Shown here: positions 44,911-52,903 of the stretch, in pieces
Layout of the letters: each line of letters begins with the position of its first letter
How positions within the stretch are numbered: position 1 is the stretch's first letter
Source of the DNA: Roseobacter sp. CCS2
Lineage (GTDB): Bacteria > Pseudomonadota > Alphaproteobacteria > Rhodobacterales > Rhodobacteraceae
Direction: 5' to 3'
NCBI RefSeq assembly: GCF_000169435.1
Contig: NZ_AAYB01000001.1
Location: 186,001-250,000, forward strand
Length of the DNA: 64,000 bases
The notes under the pieces: generated by a model
Seen by the model: the letters and a program-made list of their open reading frames with translations, nothing else
The model's database searches: none
What the model was told of the DNA's origin: nothing
Position numbers and translations under genes: made by a program

Positions 44911-46358
44911 CAGTTGCCGTAGGCCACCGAGGGCAGCCATGTGACCAGCCAAGGGAACTCGAACACAATGAACAGACCCAGAAGCTGCAACAACACAAAG
45001 GGAATAACGCCTTTGTAGATATCGCCAATAGTCACTCCCGGCGGGCAGACACCTTTGAGGTAGAACAGCGCAAAGCCCACGGGCGGCGTCAGGAACGAGG
45101 TCTGCAAGGTCACCGCCACCAGAATGGCGAACCAAGTGATCACAGGTGCGGCCACCTGCCCAAAATCAGGAATATCCCCTTCAATCCCCAGCCCCTGAAT
45201 GATCGGCAACATCAAAGGCATGATGATTATCGTGATCTCGATCCAATCCAGCAGGAAGCCCAGCAGGAAGACGATAAACAAGATGAACAGGATGATCGCA
45301 TAAGGGTCTTCAAAGACCGACAGGACCAGCCCTTCAATAATCTCATCCCCGCCATAGCGCCGCAGGATGAAAGCAAAGAAATTCGCGGCAAGAAAGATAC
45401 CGACGATATAGCCAGATGTGTTCAGCGTGGACCTGCTAACCTCGCGCAGAACCTTCATGTTCAGGCGTCCGTTGAACAGCGCCAGCATCGTCGCACCAAG
45501 CGCGCCAAGGCCGGATGCTTCGGTCGGCGTGGCGATGCCGGCAAAGATGGAACCCAGCACCAACAAAATCAGGATCATTGGTGGGATAACGGCCAGCAGC
45601 ACCTCTTTGACAACGGGCCAACCAACCTCTTCAGTCTTTTCCGGCACAGGCATCGCATCTGGTTTGATCAGGCCGTAGATAACGATGAAGGTGATATAAA
45701 GCGCACCAAGGATCAGACCGGGGAAAAGCGCGCCCATGAACAGATCACCAAGGCTGATCGCCAATTGGTCGGACATAATCACCAGCATGATCGACGGCGG
45801 GATCAGAATACCCAATGTACCGGCAGAGGCGATCGTGCCTGTCGCAATCGGTTTCGAATAGTTCTGCTGCATCATGGCGGGCAGCGCCATCACACCAAGC
45901 AGGGTCACGGATGCACCGATCACGCCGGTTGAGGCGGCCAAAATGATCCCGATCAACAGCACTGTCAGCGACAGACCGCCCCGCAAGCTGCCAAACAGCT
46001 TTTGCATCGACCGCATCATGCGTTGCGCCACACCGGATTGGTCCAGCATGAGACCCATGAAGATAAACATCGGCAAGGCGACCAGAACCGGGTTTTTAAC
46101 CGTGCTACCGAAAATACGCCCCGAAAGCGCACCAAGGCGCTGGTAGTCGATGCCGGTGCGATCAAACTCGATGATATCGCGAAAATAGCTGCGATAAGGA
46201 TCGAGGAAGACCTCAGCGATCACCACGAAGACAAGGCTGACGCCCACCAGTGCCATCGCCACCGGGATGCCGCGGAACAGCATCCAGATGAACGTCAGGA
46301 ACATGACGATGACGGCGATTTCATTCAGGGTCAGGAATTGTCCAATAAATGACAGCAT
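44910..46358 (-). CDS. dctM: TRAP transporter large permease (DctM family)
   Basis: The 482-residue integral membrane protein carries about 12 hydrophobic segments and DctM landmarks: VALPMFIFMGLMLDQSGVAQ, LLIGIILAASTGVIGASVTL, SAGTLGILIPPSIMLVIMS and TSFLTPPVGFALFYLKGVCP. It is the sodium-driven transport channel of a tripartite TRAP system. It sits three bases after dctQ and is coupled to the aldehyde dehydrogenase. Its length fits the longer TakM-like class that pairs with 2-oxoacid binding proteins. Confidence 0.95.
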   Translation of the reverse strand: MLSFIGQFLTLNEIAVIVMFLTFIWMLFRGIPVAMALVGVSLVFVVIAEVFLDPYRSYFRDIIEFDRTGIDYQRLGALSGRIFGSTVKNPVLVALPMFIFMGLMLDQSGVAQRMMRSMQKLFGSLRGGLSLTVLLIGIILAASTGVIGASVTLLGVMALPAMMQQNYSKPIATGTIASAGTLGILIPPSIMLVIMSDQLAISLGDLFMGALFPGLILGALYITFIVIYGLIKPDAMPVPEKTEEVGWPVVKEVLLAVIPPMILILLVLGSIFAGIATPTEASGLGALGATMLALFNGRLNMKVLREVSRSTLNTSGYIVGIFLAANFFAFILRRYGGDEIIEGLVLSVFEDPYAIILFILFIVFLLGFLLDWIEITIIIMPLMLPIIQGLGIEGDIPDFGQVAAPVITWFAILVAVTLQTSFLTPPVGFALFYLKGVCPPGVTIGDIYKGVIPFVLLQLLGLFIVFEFPWLVTWLPSVAYGN

Positions 46359-46361
46359 GAA

Positions 46362-47165
46362 TTAAGCCCCCGACTTACGTGAGCTATCCATGGCGCGCAG
46401 CACAAAGATAAGGATCGGTGTGATGATCAAAGCGGCGATCACGGTATAGGTGATTTCGTAGTTGCCGAACTCTAATTCGCCAAAGGCCGGACCGCGTGCG
46501 ATGTCACGGCTGCTGGTGCCTTCTTCGGCAAGCACTGACATGACGCCGTAGAGACCGTAATAGATGGCAAGGTTGATCAGCAAGAATGTCGCAGGGAAAG
46601 CACCCCACATTTGACGCCACAGCTTTGGCGGGTGAAAGCGCGCAATATTGCGAACAACCGCCGACCAGCATGCGATGCCGATAAAGATGAATGACAGGTT
46701 CATGAATACTTTCAGTATCCACAGGTTATGCAAACCGTTGGGACTGTCTGAACCTTCGTTGGCCCGCACAGAACTGAGGGCGTAATCATAGGTGACATCC
46801 CACGAAAGGATAATGAAAGGCAGGAAAAGCCAGCCTATCGCAAAAATATTGATCCGGGTCTTCTTTTCGCGGGGAAACCCATCGTACAGGATATCAACCC
46901 GGACATGACTGTCAGTAGTGACAGCATAGCCAACACCCATCAAAACTGCAGCACCATAAAGCCACCACTGCAGATCATCGAGCCAGGCCTGGTTCATGCC
47001 AGCATTGCGCAAGATCACCTGTGCGGTGATGGCCAGCATCAGGATCGGAAACAGCCAGGCCGCGATGTTGGACAGCTGCACCACAAAGCGATCGCCGCGA
47101 TTATGCTCTTCACGTCCCACTTCGCCGGGGTCTGATACTGCGACAAGTTCTTCTGGTGATTCCAT
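46362..47165 (-). CDS. dctQ: TRAP transporter small permease (DctQ family)
   Basis: The 267-residue protein has four main hydrophobic helices (LSNIAAWLFPILMLAITAQV, QWWLYGAAVLMGVGYAVTTD and two more pairs towards the C-terminus) with an extra loop, as in the TakQ-like subgroup, which is longer than the usual 160-200 residues. It sits between dctP and dctM. A hairpin separates it from dctP. Confidence 0.9.
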   Translation of the reverse strand: MESPEELVAVSDPGEVGREEHNRGDRFVVQLSNIAAWLFPILMLAITAQVILRNAGMNQAWLDDLQWWLYGAAVLMGVGYAVTTDSHVRVDILYDGFPREKKTRINIFAIGWLFLPFIILSWDVTYDYALSSVRANEGSDSPNGLHNLWILKVFMNLSFIFIGIACWSAVVRNIARFHPPKLWRQMWGAFPATFLLINLAIYYGLYGVMSVLAEEGTSSRDIARGPAFGELEFGNYEITYTVIAALIITPILIFVLRAMDSSRKSGA

Positions 47166-47197
47166 GACAGGTGGGTCCTTTGCGCTGGCGTGCAGTC

Positions 47198-47226
47198 AAA
47201 GGGGCGGACACGTGGGCCGCCCCTTT
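47198..47226 (-). terminator. Hairpin between dctP and dctQ
   Basis: AAAGGGGCGG (47198-47207) and CCGCCCCTTT (47217-47226) form a perfect 10-bp stem with a nine-base loop. Read leftwards it comes after the dctP stop and before dctQ. Such elements are common between the binding-protein gene and the permease genes, allowing more binding protein than permease to be made by partial termination or mRNA stabilisation. Confidence 0.7.
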
Positions 47227-47250
47227 GCATATCGTCACATCAATTCAGGA

Positions 47251-48297
47251 TCAGTTCCGTGGACGTGGCAGATAGATGTTGTTCACCCAGGTTTTGTAAC
47301 CTGCTCGATACTCCTGCAGGTCATCCCAGACCAGTTTGAAGTATTCATCCTCGGCGGCCAGTTCTGCGGCAACTTCGTTCCATGTTGCCTCAAACGTATC
47401 CAGCATCTCGTCCGGCCACTGGCGGATCGTCACGCCGTTTTCTTCGACGTTGGCGATCATAGCGGCATAGTTCTTGGCTTCACCTTCCGCATAGTTGGTG
47501 GTGATGTTGGCCAGGCAAGCGACCTCAATCTGGTTCTGTGCAAACTCATCCAGATCATCCCAGCGGTCCTTGTTGATCAACAACTCAAACAATGTTGCAG
47601 GCTGGTGCCAGCCGGGGAAGTAATTGTTGGATGCGATGTTGTAGAAACCCAGACGCTGGTCAATTAACGGCATGGAAAACTCTGTCGCATCAATCGCACC
47701 ACGCTCAAGTGCGGGGAAAATGTCACCCGCAGCAAGCAAGGATGTCGATACGCCCAAACGCTGCATCACTTCGGCACCCAGACCAAAGAAGCGCATGTTC
47801 AAACCTTCAAGATCGGCCACGCTTTCAATCGGTTCTTTGAACCAACCGGATGTTTCAGGCGCGATAATACCGCAAGGCATGACCTTCACGTTATAGCCAT
47901 TCTCATCATACATACGCTGGAACAGCTCTGCACCGTCATCATACAGCATCCAGCCCAGGAATTCGCCGGCCTCTGGGCCAAACGGCACAGCAGCAAACAG
48001 CGACGCGGCAGTGATTTTACCCTGCCAATAACCAGACGTGGTATAGGCCGCATCAACTGAACCGTTTGATACAGCATCCAGCGCCTCAAGCGTTGGAACC
48101 AATTCGCCGGGATCAAAGTGTTCAAACTCGACCTCTGTCGAAATACTGTTGATCTTGTCAACAAAGTCGACACCCGCAGTGCCAAGGATCGGTAGGTTGC
48201 GCGAAAACCCAGACGTCATCTCAAGCACTTCTTGGGCTTGTGCCGCCCCACCTGTGGTCATTGCTGCCACAAGACCCATTGCCATTACTTTTTTCAT
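47251..48297 (-). CDS. dctP: TRAP transporter solute-binding protein, TakP-like
   Basis: The 348-residue periplasmic protein has a signal peptide (MKKVMAMGLVAAMTTGGAAQ with AQAQ cleavage) and a DctP fold. The blocks MRFFGLGAEVMQRLGV, LLAAGDIFPALERGAIDATE and LGFYNIASNNYFPGWHQPA match the TakP-type proteins that bind pyruvate and other 2-oxoacids, including the arginine in MRF. The substrate is probably a 2-oxo- or hydroxy-carboxylate, but this needs binding data. It is the first gene of the operon dctP-dctQ-dctM-aldehyde dehydrogenase. Confidence 0.9.
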   Translation of the reverse strand: MKKVMAMGLVAAMTTGGAAQAQEVLEMTSGFSRNLPILGTAGVDFVDKINSISTEVEFEHFDPGELVPTLEALDAVSNGSVDAAYTTSGYWQGKITAASLFAAVPFGPEAGEFLGWMLYDDGAELFQRMYDENGYNVKVMPCGIIAPETSGWFKEPIESVADLEGLNMRFFGLGAEVMQRLGVSTSLLAAGDIFPALERGAIDATEFSMPLIDQRLGFYNIASNNYFPGWHQPATLFELLINKDRWDDLDEFAQNQIEVACLANITTNYAEGEAKNYAAMIANVEENGVTIRQWPDEMLDTFEATWNEVAAELAAEDEYFKLVWDDLQEYRAGYKTWVNNIYLPRPRN

Positions 48298-48664
48298 CGT
48301 GTTCCTCCCAGAATGTCGCCGCCTAACTTTGCAGGCGGCATGTTGGTCAAAGTTACCAAAAGACGGGGTGTGACCAGCAAACCGTCTTTGTTTTGCTTCG
48401 GGGCAGTTGCCCGAACCTATGCGGCGGTGTGATGTGTCTCCTTGATCTCAGTCAAGGTTCCCAAACAATCCATGGCAGTGCCTCCCAACACCGCACGGAC
48501 CTTTGCGTTCTGACCATCATCCCCGCCACAATATGAACCATCACTATTGACGACTTTTTTCGTTCTGTAAGCAAGATTTCCATAAATTTGGTTCAGAAAA
48601 ACTTATTGACTATTAAGAAAATCAGAATGATTGATGGATTAAGACAAGAATCGCGAGACAGCCC
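48298..48664. promoter_or_regulatory. Divergent promoter region with FNR-like site
   Basis: These 367 bases separate leftward dctP and the rightward LysR gene and hold both promoters. CCTTGA (48440-48445) and TCAAGG (48452-48457) are inverted repeats. The core TTGATCTCAGTCAA (48442-48455) matches the FNR-family consensus TTGAT-N4-ATCAA in all but one base. No gene is supported in this stretch. Confidence 0.5.
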
Positions 48665-49567
48665 ATGTCGGACATCAACCTAAAGCTGTTGCAATCATTT
48701 CTCCTTGTCGCTCAGCATGGTAGCTTCCGCCGTGCGGCCGAAACGGCAAGGCGCTCGACCGCCGCGATCAGTATGCAAATCAAGGAATTGGAAGATCAGG
48801 TCGGCATGCGGCTGTTTGTGCGGCAACCCAAAAAGGTCACCCTGACCCCGAATGGCCACCTCCTTTATGAAAAAACTGCCCGCGCGATGCGTGATATTGA
48901 CGATGGATTTCAGTCCCTGTCCGATATTGCCACGTTGCGGCAGTCCGCCGTTACAATCGCCTGCGCGCCAACTCTGGCCCCGAAACGCGTTGGCGGTGTA
49001 CTGACCACTTTTCGGCGTCGTTTCCCCGACAGCAGTGTCCGCCTTATTGAGGCGCCCCCGGCCACTGCACTTGAAATTCTTGAACGGCAGGTGGCCGAAT
49101 TCTATGTCGGGCCGTCCGTGTCGAACCTTAAAACCTTTACCTTCGAAAAACTGACGGACGAACCATTGCGAGCGTGCATTCCACCGGAATTTGACCGTGG
49201 CCAACGTGCAATCAGTTTCGAGGACCTCAAGGAGGTGCCGATCATTCTGCTTGATCGCTCAACCGCCATTCGCACATTGATTGACGATATTCTGCACCGC
49301 AAAAACCTGTCGTTGAATGTGGCTTACGAACTGCAAAACGCATTCACCGCCCTCAGCTTTGCGTCTGCGGGGCTAGGCGTTGCAATGTTGCCTTCGATTG
49401 CCATCGAGATGGCGGAATTTGACGGCTTTCGCGTCGTACCTTTTCGAGAGCCCGAGGCGGCGCGTTCGGTCGGTATTATTGCGGAAAAAGGGTATGTGCA
49501 GCACAACTATTCAGAACAGTTGATGCGTTTGATACGCGCAGCCTTTGTGGCGCCAGCTGACATATGA
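48665..49567 (+). CDS. LysR-family transcriptional regulator
   Basis: The 300-residue protein has the LysR helix-turn-helix (NLKLLQSFLLVAQHGSFRRA then TARRSTAAISMQIKELEDQV) and a substrate-binding domain with ELQNAFTALSFASAGLGVAM. It is divergent from the TRAP-aldehyde dehydrogenase operon, the classical arrangement for a regulator of the adjacent genes, so it probably senses the imported compound. The ATG at 48665 is the natural LysR start. It ends 26 bases before the tRNA-Leu fragment. Confidence 0.92.
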   Translation: MSDINLKLLQSFLLVAQHGSFRRAAETARRSTAAISMQIKELEDQVGMRLFVRQPKKVTLTPNGHLLYEKTARAMRDIDDGFQSLSDIATLRQSAVTIACAPTLAPKRVGGVLTTFRRRFPDSSVRLIEAPPATALEILERQVAEFYVGPSVSNLKTFTFEKLTDEPLRACIPPEFDRGQRAISFEDLKEVPIILLDRSTAIRTLIDDILHRKNLSLNVAYELQNAFTALSFASAGLGVAMLPSIAIEMAEFDGFRVVPFREPEAARSVGIIAEKGYVQHNYSEQLMRLIRAAFVAPADI

Positions 49568-49592
49568 CGCCTGTAAACTGATCAGGTTGCGA

Positions 49593-49649
49593 TGGTGCCC
49601 GCGGCCGGACTCGAACCGGCACGGCCTTACGGCCAAGAGATTTTAAGTC
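49593..49649 (-). pseudogene. 3' part of a split tRNA-Leu(TAA) gene
   Basis: Read leftwards from 49649, the sequence is anticodon arm GACTTAAAATCTCT, long variable arm, T arm GCCGGTTCGAGTCCGGC, acceptor strand CGCGGGC, discriminator A and CCA. The 5' half is missing here: beyond 49649 the sequence is unrelated to a tRNA. The missing part is found at 52243-52282, where GCCCGCG is the exact complement of this acceptor strand. Confidence 0.92.
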
Positions 49650-49709
49650 ATTGAATAATAGACATATTACCACCTAATAGCACCTAATCAGGGTAGGTAC
49701 GTGTCAGTG

Positions 49710-49861
49710 ATGATCGGCAGGACCGATGAGGTGTCGCTGCGCAACGCCAGAGAGCGTTCGGCAGAGCTCAGACCTCTGCACTGACCGAAATCATGCTGAC
49801 CACGTCCGGCGGCGACATCCAGACCATCCAGCGCAAGCACAAGGATGACTTCATTGGCTAG
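49710..49861 (+). pseudogene. Decayed integrase N-terminal remnant
   Basis: From ATG 49710 the frame reads MIGRTDEVSLRNARERSAEL and stops at 49784. This matches the N-terminal pattern of P4-type integrases (IGxxPxVSLxxARExAxxLR). A second open stretch in another frame (EIMLTTSGGDIQTIQRKHKD) follows to 49861. Position next to the tRNA 3' fragment is where the integrase of a tRNA-inserted element is expected. The match is short. Confidence 0.45.
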
Positions 49862-49902
49862 GCTGTACCCTCACCTAAAGGACAACTTCCCCAAAAGTTC
49901 CT

Positions 49903-51375
49903 CTACAGGGCATTCTGCAAATCAAGCAAAACAATTATAGCCAACAGTAGGTAATTTAGAACCCGATGAATAGTATATGCGAACGCGACCAATCCTAGTA
50001 CTTGGATGGTAACGCGAGTTGGAGATAGTTGACTAAGTCGCGTCACAGCCAAGGGCTGCACAGCTCCAGTCACGGCACGAATTCTTGATAGAACAAAACC
50101 GAATACTAGGAAGACGTAGTCGGGGCCAACGACACTGCCGGTATCGGTCAAGCTAAGTGAACCAAAGCGAATGATCGACGCCGGTCGATCAAAGAAGCAA
50201 TAGAACTCACCTGCGGCGTTTGCGAAACGGAAAAGCAAAGGCAAGGAAAAGTAACTGTTGAACAGATCACAGACTGCCACTACCGCAATATAGATGAAGA
50301 CGGCAAACACCACACGCCAAGCCGTGAAATGGAGACCAAGCACAAATAACATAGCAGCTATTAGGGTGCCATTTATCAAGCGAAAATTACTCCAGAACTC
50401 TATCCGCGGCCCGTCGACTTGTTCTATGAGAGCATCAGAGATCAGCCAACTTCTCTTCGAACTTTCGAAAGAAAGCTCGGGCTTCTGCATCAAATCGGAT
50501 GCCTCTGCGATTTCATCTTCGGTGTTTTGGGTGGAGAAAGCGCTACCTACTCCAACCGTATATTCCGCCCGAAACCCAACCTGCGATAGACAAACTACGA
50601 CTGCCAAGACACATAAGGCAACATTCTGGTTTTTTCCGTTGAGGATTTTGCGTTGAGTCCACTGGCGGTAGATAACACCCAATGCGGTCGATGCGATGGC
50701 AAGCACAAAGAAGTCTGGAGCTGAGTATGTCAAAACAAGAAATGTCTGGAACCAGTAGTCTGGAATTCCGACACCCCTTAAAACTAAAGATTTCGACAGA
50801 TATGAGAACAGGAATAGCGCTGCTAGCGACATTAAAAAATGTCGCCTAGATGCATTTGACGCGCCAATAATGAAGGAGATGAGAACAACGAGCATTCTTG
50901 GGTCAAATGCAAATCCATTCACTGTCCAGTCAAAGATTTGTCGTTCATTAATAAATCGAAGGACTTGGAATTGCCCTTCAACAAAGAAAAATATTCCCAC
51001 AAATAGAAAACTGAGCAGGCCCAAACCGATTGAATGGCGCGAGAGGAGTTCCTTCCGGAACTGTTGGCTGTAGCTCATTTTATGAACAATCAGGTTTGCA
51101 AAAAACAGACCAGTTGGCCCAAACTCTAGTGATACCCTGACGCCGGCTTCGGTAGCTTGGCTGATGTCCAGGCCAACAAGCAACGGAAGCGTCCCCACAA
51201 TGATGTGCTTGCTATATTGAGACCCAAAACTGATTCCGCAGAAGATGGAGATGATTGGGATCAAATACTTTAGAGATAAATGGATGCCACCCGGATCGAT
51301 CGGTACATCAACTGATACTGAGATCGCCCACAGGAGTAAGACGAAGGTAAAGTCGGTCTTAGGGTATCTAGACAT
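49903..51375 (-). CDS. Polytopic membrane protein of unknown function
   Basis: The protein of about 490 residues has ten or so hydrophobic segments (for example FTFVLLLWAISVSVDVPIDP, IGLGLLSFLFVGIFFFVEGQ, LVAFAYTIHRVLNYLLLAII) separated by short loops, with one longer hydrophilic loop containing TQNTEDEIAEASDLMQKPEL. I do not recognise the family; an exporter or polymerase-like membrane enzyme is possible. Codon use is more AT-rich than the flanking genes, consistent with transfer. ATG 51375 (MSRYPKTDF) is chosen over an in-frame TTG at 51432; neither has a clear ribosome site. Confidence 0.75.
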   Translation of the reverse strand: MSRYPKTDFTFVLLLWAISVSVDVPIDPGGIHLSLKYLIPIISIFCGISFGSQYSKHIIVGTLPLLVGLDISQATEAGVRVSLEFGPTGLFFANLIVHKMSYSQQFRKELLSRHSIGLGLLSFLFVGIFFFVEGQFQVLRFINERQIFDWTVNGFAFDPRMLVVLISFIIGASNASRRHFLMSLAALFLFSYLSKSLVLRGVGIPDYWFQTFLVLTYSAPDFFVLAIASTALGVIYRQWTQRKILNGKNQNVALCVLAVVVCLSQVGFRAEYTVGVGSAFSTQNTEDEIAEASDLMQKPELSFESSKRSWLISDALIEQVDGPRIEFWSNFRLINGTLIAAMLFVLGLHFTAWRVVFAVFIYIAVVAVCDLFNSYFSLPLLFRFANAAGEFYCFFDRPASIIRFGSLSLTDTGSVVGPDYVFLVFGFVLSRIRAVTGAVQPLAVTRLSQLSPTRVTIQVLGLVAFAYTIHRVLNYLLLAIIVLLDLQNAL

Positions 51376-51671
51376 ATGACCCGACGACCGGTCATAGATT
51401 TTGAAGGTGTCAGAAATGCTCGGAAATTTCAAATTCTTAACTCAAGTTTATCAATAACACTCAACAACAACTTGACGCAGAACCCGCTGAAAAATGATCG
51501 CGCCAAAATGGCATTCGTCACCTTCGTCGCATTGTACGCGCTCGGTCAAGAGTCTTTTGCCTTCGCATAAGGCACATCGAACGTTCAGTTTCCTCACAAG
51601 TGCTATTTGCTGGTCTACAGGATCGCATGTTTCTTCGCACGATGCGCGAGAGAAAAGAAACGGAGAATACC

Positions 51672-52034
51672 ATGTTTGAAGCTGCAAGAGACCTTGTCCT
51701 GAAAGACCGCGGGAAGGCCCGCAAGGCACTCGCCGACGAGATCAAGCGGAACGAGAAGGACGAACTGGACGCTGAACTGGATCAGCTTGAGCAAGAGGCA
51801 AAAGCGGAACTCGTTGCCGAGGAGGCCGATGCCGCACGCGCGCAGCGCGCTGCCGATGCCAGACTTGCACTGGAGGCAGTGGCGGCAAAGCAGCGTTCCG
51901 CTGCGATGTCCTTTGATGCCGCCATCAAGGCTGCAAACGACGCCTTTGACATGTTGGAAGAACTTCACGGCGAGGTCGCGACGCTAAGCAAACTCGAGGA
52001 TATTGAACTAACCTCACGGGCGATACCTTCCTAA
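51672..52034 (+). CDS. Small coiled-coil protein, phage-like
   Basis: The 120-residue protein from ATG 51672 is preceded by GGAG with about eight-base spacing. It is almost entirely charged helix rich in A, E, D and K (DELDAELDQLEQEAKAELVA, EEADAARAQRAADARLALEA), typical of a coiled coil, with no signal or membrane segment. No family is recognised. It is read opposite to the membrane protein gene and towards the internal tRNA-Leu. The longer frame from 51600 lacks a ribosome site. Confidence 0.65.
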   Translation: MFEAARDLVLKDRGKARKALADEIKRNEKDELDAELDQLEQEAKAELVAEEADAARAQRAADARLALEAVAAKQRSAAMSFDAAIKAANDAFDMLEELHGEVATLSKLEDIELTSRAIPS

Positions 52035-52059
52035 GGAACTGACTTAATAGAAGGTTTAT

Positions 52060-52145
52060 TGGTGCGGGCGGGGGGACTTGAACCCCCACGGGCATTTGCC
52101 CAACAGATTTTAAGTCTGGCGTGTCTACCATTCCACCACGCCCGC
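52060..52145 (-). tRNA. tRNA-Leu (TAA), intact copy inside the element
   Basis: Read leftwards from 52145, the 86-base gene has acceptor GCGGGCG pairing perfectly with CGCCCGC, D arm TGGTGGAATGGTAGACAC, anticodon loop CTTAAAA (anticodon TAA), variable arm GGGC-AAAT-GCCC, T stem GGGGG/CCCCC, and encoded CCA. The anticodon stem has one C-U mismatch at 27-43. It differs from the split copy in acceptor, variable and T arms, so it is not a duplicate of it. It is probably the only functional TAA-reading copy in this window. Confidence 0.95.
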
Positions 52146-52242
52146 AGTCTTCAATTTTCACCATCGGGCCTATTTTGGGCCTGAAAGTCGTCTCTTAGTC
52201 GCAACGCCTTGTTTCGTATGCATAATGCTGCAAAGACACAAG

Positions 52243-52282
52243 GATTTTAAGTCTCCAGTGTCTACCATTCCACCACGCGGGC
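52243..52282 (-). pseudogene. 5' part of the split tRNA-Leu(TAA) gene
   Basis: Read leftwards from 52282, the sequence is acceptor strand GCCCGCG, D arm TGGTGGAATGGTAGACAC, and anticodon arm TGGAGACTTAAAATC, then it departs from tRNA sequence at 52242. Joined to 49649-49593 through GACTTAAAATC it gives a complete tRNA-Leu(TAA) with perfect acceptor pairing and a paired anticodon stem (GGAGA/TCTCT with one G-U). Confidence 0.9.
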
Positions 52283-52327
52283 ACGTTGCTATTCCTAAGC
52301 GCACCTGCGCGGGTGGGCAAGCGGTGA

Positions 52328-52867
52328 TCAGAGGTCAGTGCCAACAGGTTCGGTTAAAAGTGACCGTTCTTGCAGCCAAGGGTTCATTTCAACCGCCTGG
52401 CGCAACACAATCTGCGCTTCATCATTGCGCCCCAGCCCCATGAGGGTCAGCGCTTTGCCCGACAAAGCCGCAATGTGGTTCGGCACGATTTCAAGCGTGC
52501 GGTCAAGATCGACAAGCGCGGCGTCAAAGTTACTGCTCAGATAATTGGCAAAGGCACGTTGGTTATAGCCTTCAGCATAGTTGGGGCAGTACTCTACCAA
52601 CCGATCAAGCACATGGCGCGCGCCCAAAAAATCGTAACTTGCCCGGCGCGACATGCCTTCATCCAGCATCGCCTGCGCAATCTCATCCGGTGCGTCGGTC
52701 CACATTTCCCACAATTCCTGCGTCAGCACGCGCGCATCACCTGCGCCGCGCGCCTGGCTAAGCTCAACAACAATTTCAGCGATCCGTTGGCTGTTATCTT
52801 TGACAGGCGGGCAGGTTTCGGCAAACACCGGTGCGGCGACAACGCAAAGAGGTATAATCCATTTCAT
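52328..52867 (-). CDS. Exported TPR-type protein of unknown function
   Basis: The protein of about 179 residues has a short signal peptide (MKWIIPLCVVAAPVFAE) and then helical hairpins of the tetratricopeptide type: LDRLVEYCPNYAEGYNQRAF, ANYLSSNFDAALVDLDRTLE, IVPNHIAALSGKALTLMGLG. Such small periplasmic TPR proteins act as scaffolds, but the partner is unknown. ATG 52867 is used because it gives the best signal peptide; ATG 52894 adds nine residues. It ends 46 bases from the tRNA-Leu 5' fragment and is probably not part of the element. Confidence 0.8.
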   Translation of the reverse strand: MKWIIPLCVVAAPVFAETCPPVKDNSQRIAEIVVELSQARGAGDARVLTQELWEMWTDAPDEIAQAMLDEGMSRRASYDFLGARHVLDRLVEYCPNYAEGYNQRAFANYLSSNFDAALVDLDRTLEIVPNHIAALSGKALTLMGLGRNDEAQIVLRQAVEMNPWLQERSLLTEPVGTDL

Positions 52868-52903
52868 ACCTAAATATTTGCGGCGCGGGTTCATTGGGTC
52901 AAG

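Larger units (their letters stand above)
49639..52253. mobile_element. 2.6-kb element inserted in the anticodon arm of tRNA-Leu(TAA)
   Basis: The element is bounded by the 11-base direct repeat GATTTTAAGTC at 49639-49649 and 52243-52253, which is the anticodon loop region (minus-strand GACTTAAAATC). Joining the flanks at this repeat restores a complete tRNA-Leu(TAA). Inside are an integrase remnant, a polytopic membrane protein, a coiled-coil protein and an intact tRNA-Leu(TAA) of different sequence. No complete recombinase remains, so it is probably a decayed, immobile island or prophage fragment. Confidence 0.82.

Noticed and set aside
49593-52282. The two tRNA-Leu halves as a functional trans-spliced split tRNA
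   Set aside because: Split tRNAs joined in trans are known from some archaea, not from bacteria. The flanks look like integration att sites, and an intact tRNA-Leu(TAA) lies between the halves.
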